From JAIVJN01 sp036732565 (lineage in GTDB: Bacteria; Acidobacteriota; Vicinamibacteria; Vicinamibacterales; UBA2999), in contig DAINCF010000118.1 in NCBI GenBank assembly GCA_036732565.1, positions 1 to 15,797 on the forward strand: a stretch of 15,797 nucleotides of DNA. The letters are read 5' to 3'. The notes beneath the pieces are model-generated. The model was not told the DNA's origin. It saw nothing but the letters and a program-made list of their open reading frames with translations, and searched no databases. Positions within the stretch are counted from its first letter, which is position 1; every line of letters begins with the position of its first letter. A program made the position numbers and the translations under genes. Shown piece after piece: positions 15,101 to 15,797 of the stretch.

Positions 15101-15797
15101 CGAGCCCGTTCGACGTGGGATTCAAGGAGCGCAAGCTCGACCTGTCGGCCGACCAGCGGCGTGAGCCCGGACTGCTCCGACACTTCCAGTCGTGTCTCGA
15201 GGCCCGTCTCTCCCGTGACGCAAAACGGCATGACGGGCGGGCCGTCGTTGTCCAGCACGACGGGCGCACGACGGCGTGTCGTGACATACGGTGAGACGAG
15301 GCGCTGACAATCCGGGCTCAGCACCACGTCATCGGGCGCCGCCCCTTCCGCCAACCGCTTCGCGATGGGCGCGGCAGCGCCCACGATCGCATAGCGTCGC
15401 GGTCCCTCATTGAGACGCTGCGCCACGATCGGGGCGGCGTGGAGACCAGACTGGACGCGAACGGTCGCCAGACTCCTTGCCTCCGACAGCTCGCGCACCT
15501 GGCCATGCAGCTCCAACGCCGCGCGGACCGCTCGCAGCTCGTCGTCTTCATGCGCGGTCGGCACGCCGAATACCGACACGATCTCCTCACCGATCGCCTG
15601 GTTGACCAACCCGCCGTGGCGCCGCACGACGTCGACCGCCATGTCGCGGATCTGTGCGACCAGCCGCTCCGCATCCGTTGGCGAGACCTGCTCGATGAGC
15701 GCGGCATAGTCGGAGATCAGCGTCACGAGCACCGCCGCCCGGCGTCGCTCACCGGCCGGAAGCGGGTGGGGCGTGGCGAGCGGCGCGACAGGCGGAC
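12175..15797 (-). CDS. Degenerate class III cyclase, NTPase and TPR signalling protein (5' end beyond window)
   Basis: More than 1200 residues, open at the right edge; the in-window beginning reads LPAGERRRAAVLVTLISDYA, typical of cyclase-NTPase fusions, and no ATG precedes it. Counting from the Val codon at 15732, the cyclase domain spans about 1-180. Asp8 is kept, but the second metal site reads GEE (48-50) instead of GDG. VGAAAPIAKRL (117-127) lacks the catalytic Asn (Pro122) and the base-recognition Asp, so it is probably non-catalytic. The NTPase domain has Walker A GEAGAGKS (222-229) and Walker B LLEDWQW (385-391). Residues about 645-1150 are TPR repeats (DLTNLGIILKSMGEHAAARV, VLNSLGVTLHRLHRPEEART). 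Residues 272-307 come from the inserted element at 14808-14919. This resembles a STAND-type signal-integrating switch, cytoplasmic. The DUF4242 gene follows 16 bp downstream. Ligand unknown. Confidence 0.9.
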   Translation of the reverse strand, partial: PPVAPLATPHPLPAGERRRAAVLVTLISDYAALIEQVSPTDAERLVAQIRDMAVDVVRRHGGLVNQAIGEEIVSVFGVPTAHEDDELRAVRAALELHGQVRELSEARSLATVRVQSGLHAAPIVAQRLNEGPRRYAIVGAAAPIAKRLAEGAAPDDVVLSPDCQRLVSPYVTTRRRAPVVLDNDGPPVMPFCVTGETGLETRLEVSEQSGLTPLVGRQVELALLESHVERARGGDGRTIVIVGEAGAGKSRLLLELRTRLESVAGVRLLHGRCRADGGATPYSPFIEILRDALVERIDENHSSEHRCSGQSSGPFLRKGPHGNRTYIPLDARPPGAIDSGKVIACVRAIDATLEPFLPLYLHLLSVPSESHALPRHLQGEHLQAALLDALAALLAALAGRATTLVLLEDWQWRDAASRAALGRLSEIVAAQKLLLIVTTRPERLVLDELGAEATRMPLDPLDLAASTTIMQAVLRADRVSDDLARRVFARTGGNPFFLEQVCCALLEQGAVAAQEGEALVHGGADALLLPDSVQAVIRTRLDNLEPHAREVLRVAAVIGREFDRALLTSALPPDVDLTSSLARLRDSALIQQTSIHPEAAYRFSHVLTQEVSYDSLLKHQRKALHDAIGRAIEQRHASRLDEHAALLAHHFGRAESWEEAVRYGRRAAGRASALSQFADALALLDQVLEWLAHLPDDDTRGDLKADVLLEQERECETLGLRGRQRAIVSDLIAHLTPRGPSARLAEAYLREGDLLTLLKRFSAADRALSTALRVSREWGDAALERSTLRSIGLLRWHEGRHAEALALTEHALSIDRTCQDELAVAGDLTNLGIILKSMGEHAAARVRLEEALALPSLARDPKKRAYALHSLANVHRSLEDAESALACLREADHISRMNLLPIQRSFHLTSIAHVELQEGRIDSALRTYDEAVALSRRARHATGLAQSLRALGEMLFGLGRDEDAVPRLREAALLFAQLEDRESEADMWSRVAMARERLAPAESVEAWRIAHERRQQLGDAHGELEALEGMARATRHAASPSTAAIPAFEAALALASTLGDAHCQLRLHNVLGILEWERGDYALALRHYEAALLIVRAQGDRVHEGLVLNSLGVTLHRLHRPEEARTALEESVTLNRATGQRLLEAHALAALGQLFRSEHRLARALECFEQSLQLRRAIGDESGEDALGRRIAETRAAIAAIIPESG
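14808..14919 (-). mobile_element. Short CTAG-bounded MITE-like element, copy 2 (in frame inside the NTPase domain)
   Basis: 112 bp from CTAG to CTAG (repeat unit 108 bp, a multiple of three). On the plus strand it begins CTAGTGGGATGTAGG and ends GATACGCTCCACTAG. The last 18 bases match copy 1 at 17 positions, and the 14-base block TTCCGTAGGAACGG is identical. The central hairpin (14836-14860) has arms GGGCCCCTTCC and GGAACGGGCCC with one mismatch. A second small hairpin, CGAGCA (14872-14877) with TGCTCG (14882-14887), is clear only in this copy. In the host frame it has no stop and encodes VERIDENHSSEHRCSGQSSG and the next 16 residues, which look unlike the surrounding domain. Confidence 0.83.

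Noticed and set aside
1..15797. CRISPR arrays, tRNA/rRNA genes, defence systems, prophage or transposase genes
   Set aside because: Read on both strands; no regularly spaced repeats, no tRNA-like cloverleaf and no recognizable domain of these kinds.

Overview
The window is high-GC bacterial chromosome. The best guess is an Acidobacteriota genome of the Vicinamibacteria type. The reasons are a PadR regulator directly followed by an orphan MacB/FtsX-type 'ADOP' permease with no ATPase, and two copies of a GGCCTTCAGGCC-type inverted repeat of the kind I associate with that group. This placement is inference and no marker gene is present. No tRNA, rRNA, CRISPR array, transposase or phage gene was found, and no gene-free stretch exceeds 300 bases.

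Layout. 1-1397 (minus) is an APC-superfamily amino-acid permease cut by the left edge, divergent from a DUF3891 gene (1501-2289, plus). 2424-5426 (plus) is a promoter with a perfect 13-bp palindrome, a PadR repressor gene and an 869-residue ADOP permease, arranged as a tight two-gene operon. 5446-5522 is an inverted-repeat element between convergent genes. 5547-7891 (minus) is a three-gene operon: a DGPF/YCII protein, a dihydrofolate-reductase-like (RibD C-terminal) protein and an ECF42-type sigma factor with a helical C-terminal extension. The middle gene is broken by a short element. 8090-8308 (plus) encodes a small acidic/basic protein. 8375-10450 (plus) encodes a secreted protein with an N-terminal beta-sandwich-like region and FG-GAP/VCBS-like repeats. 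10544-11728 (plus) encodes an acyl-CoA dehydrogenase homologue lacking the usual catalytic glutamate. 11748-11888 holds a second, larger nested inverted repeat, again between convergent genes. 11892-12158 (minus) is a DUF4242 gene, directly downstream of a very large gene (12175 to beyond 15797, minus) encoding a degenerate class III cyclase domain, an NTPase domain and TPR repeats.

The most notable find is a pair of short, diverged elements of about 107-108 bp (7248-7358 and 14808-14919). Both are bounded by CTAG, start CTAGTGG and end CCACTAG, and carry the same central hairpin with compensatory base changes in its stem. Both lie inside protein-coding genes in the same orientation relative to the host gene. 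One puts a stop and a frameshift into the dihydrofolate-reductase-like gene. The other is a multiple of three long, has no stop in the host frame, and adds 36 residues to the NTPase domain between Walker A and Walker B. They look like a MITE family of the ERIC/Correia/RUP style (TA/CTAG target), unnamed as far as I can tell.

Functionally the window is a set of independent modules: transport (permease; PadR-controlled ADOP), an ECF42 sigma/DGPF regulatory operon, an extracellular protein, and a large STAND-like signalling protein with a small partner gene.
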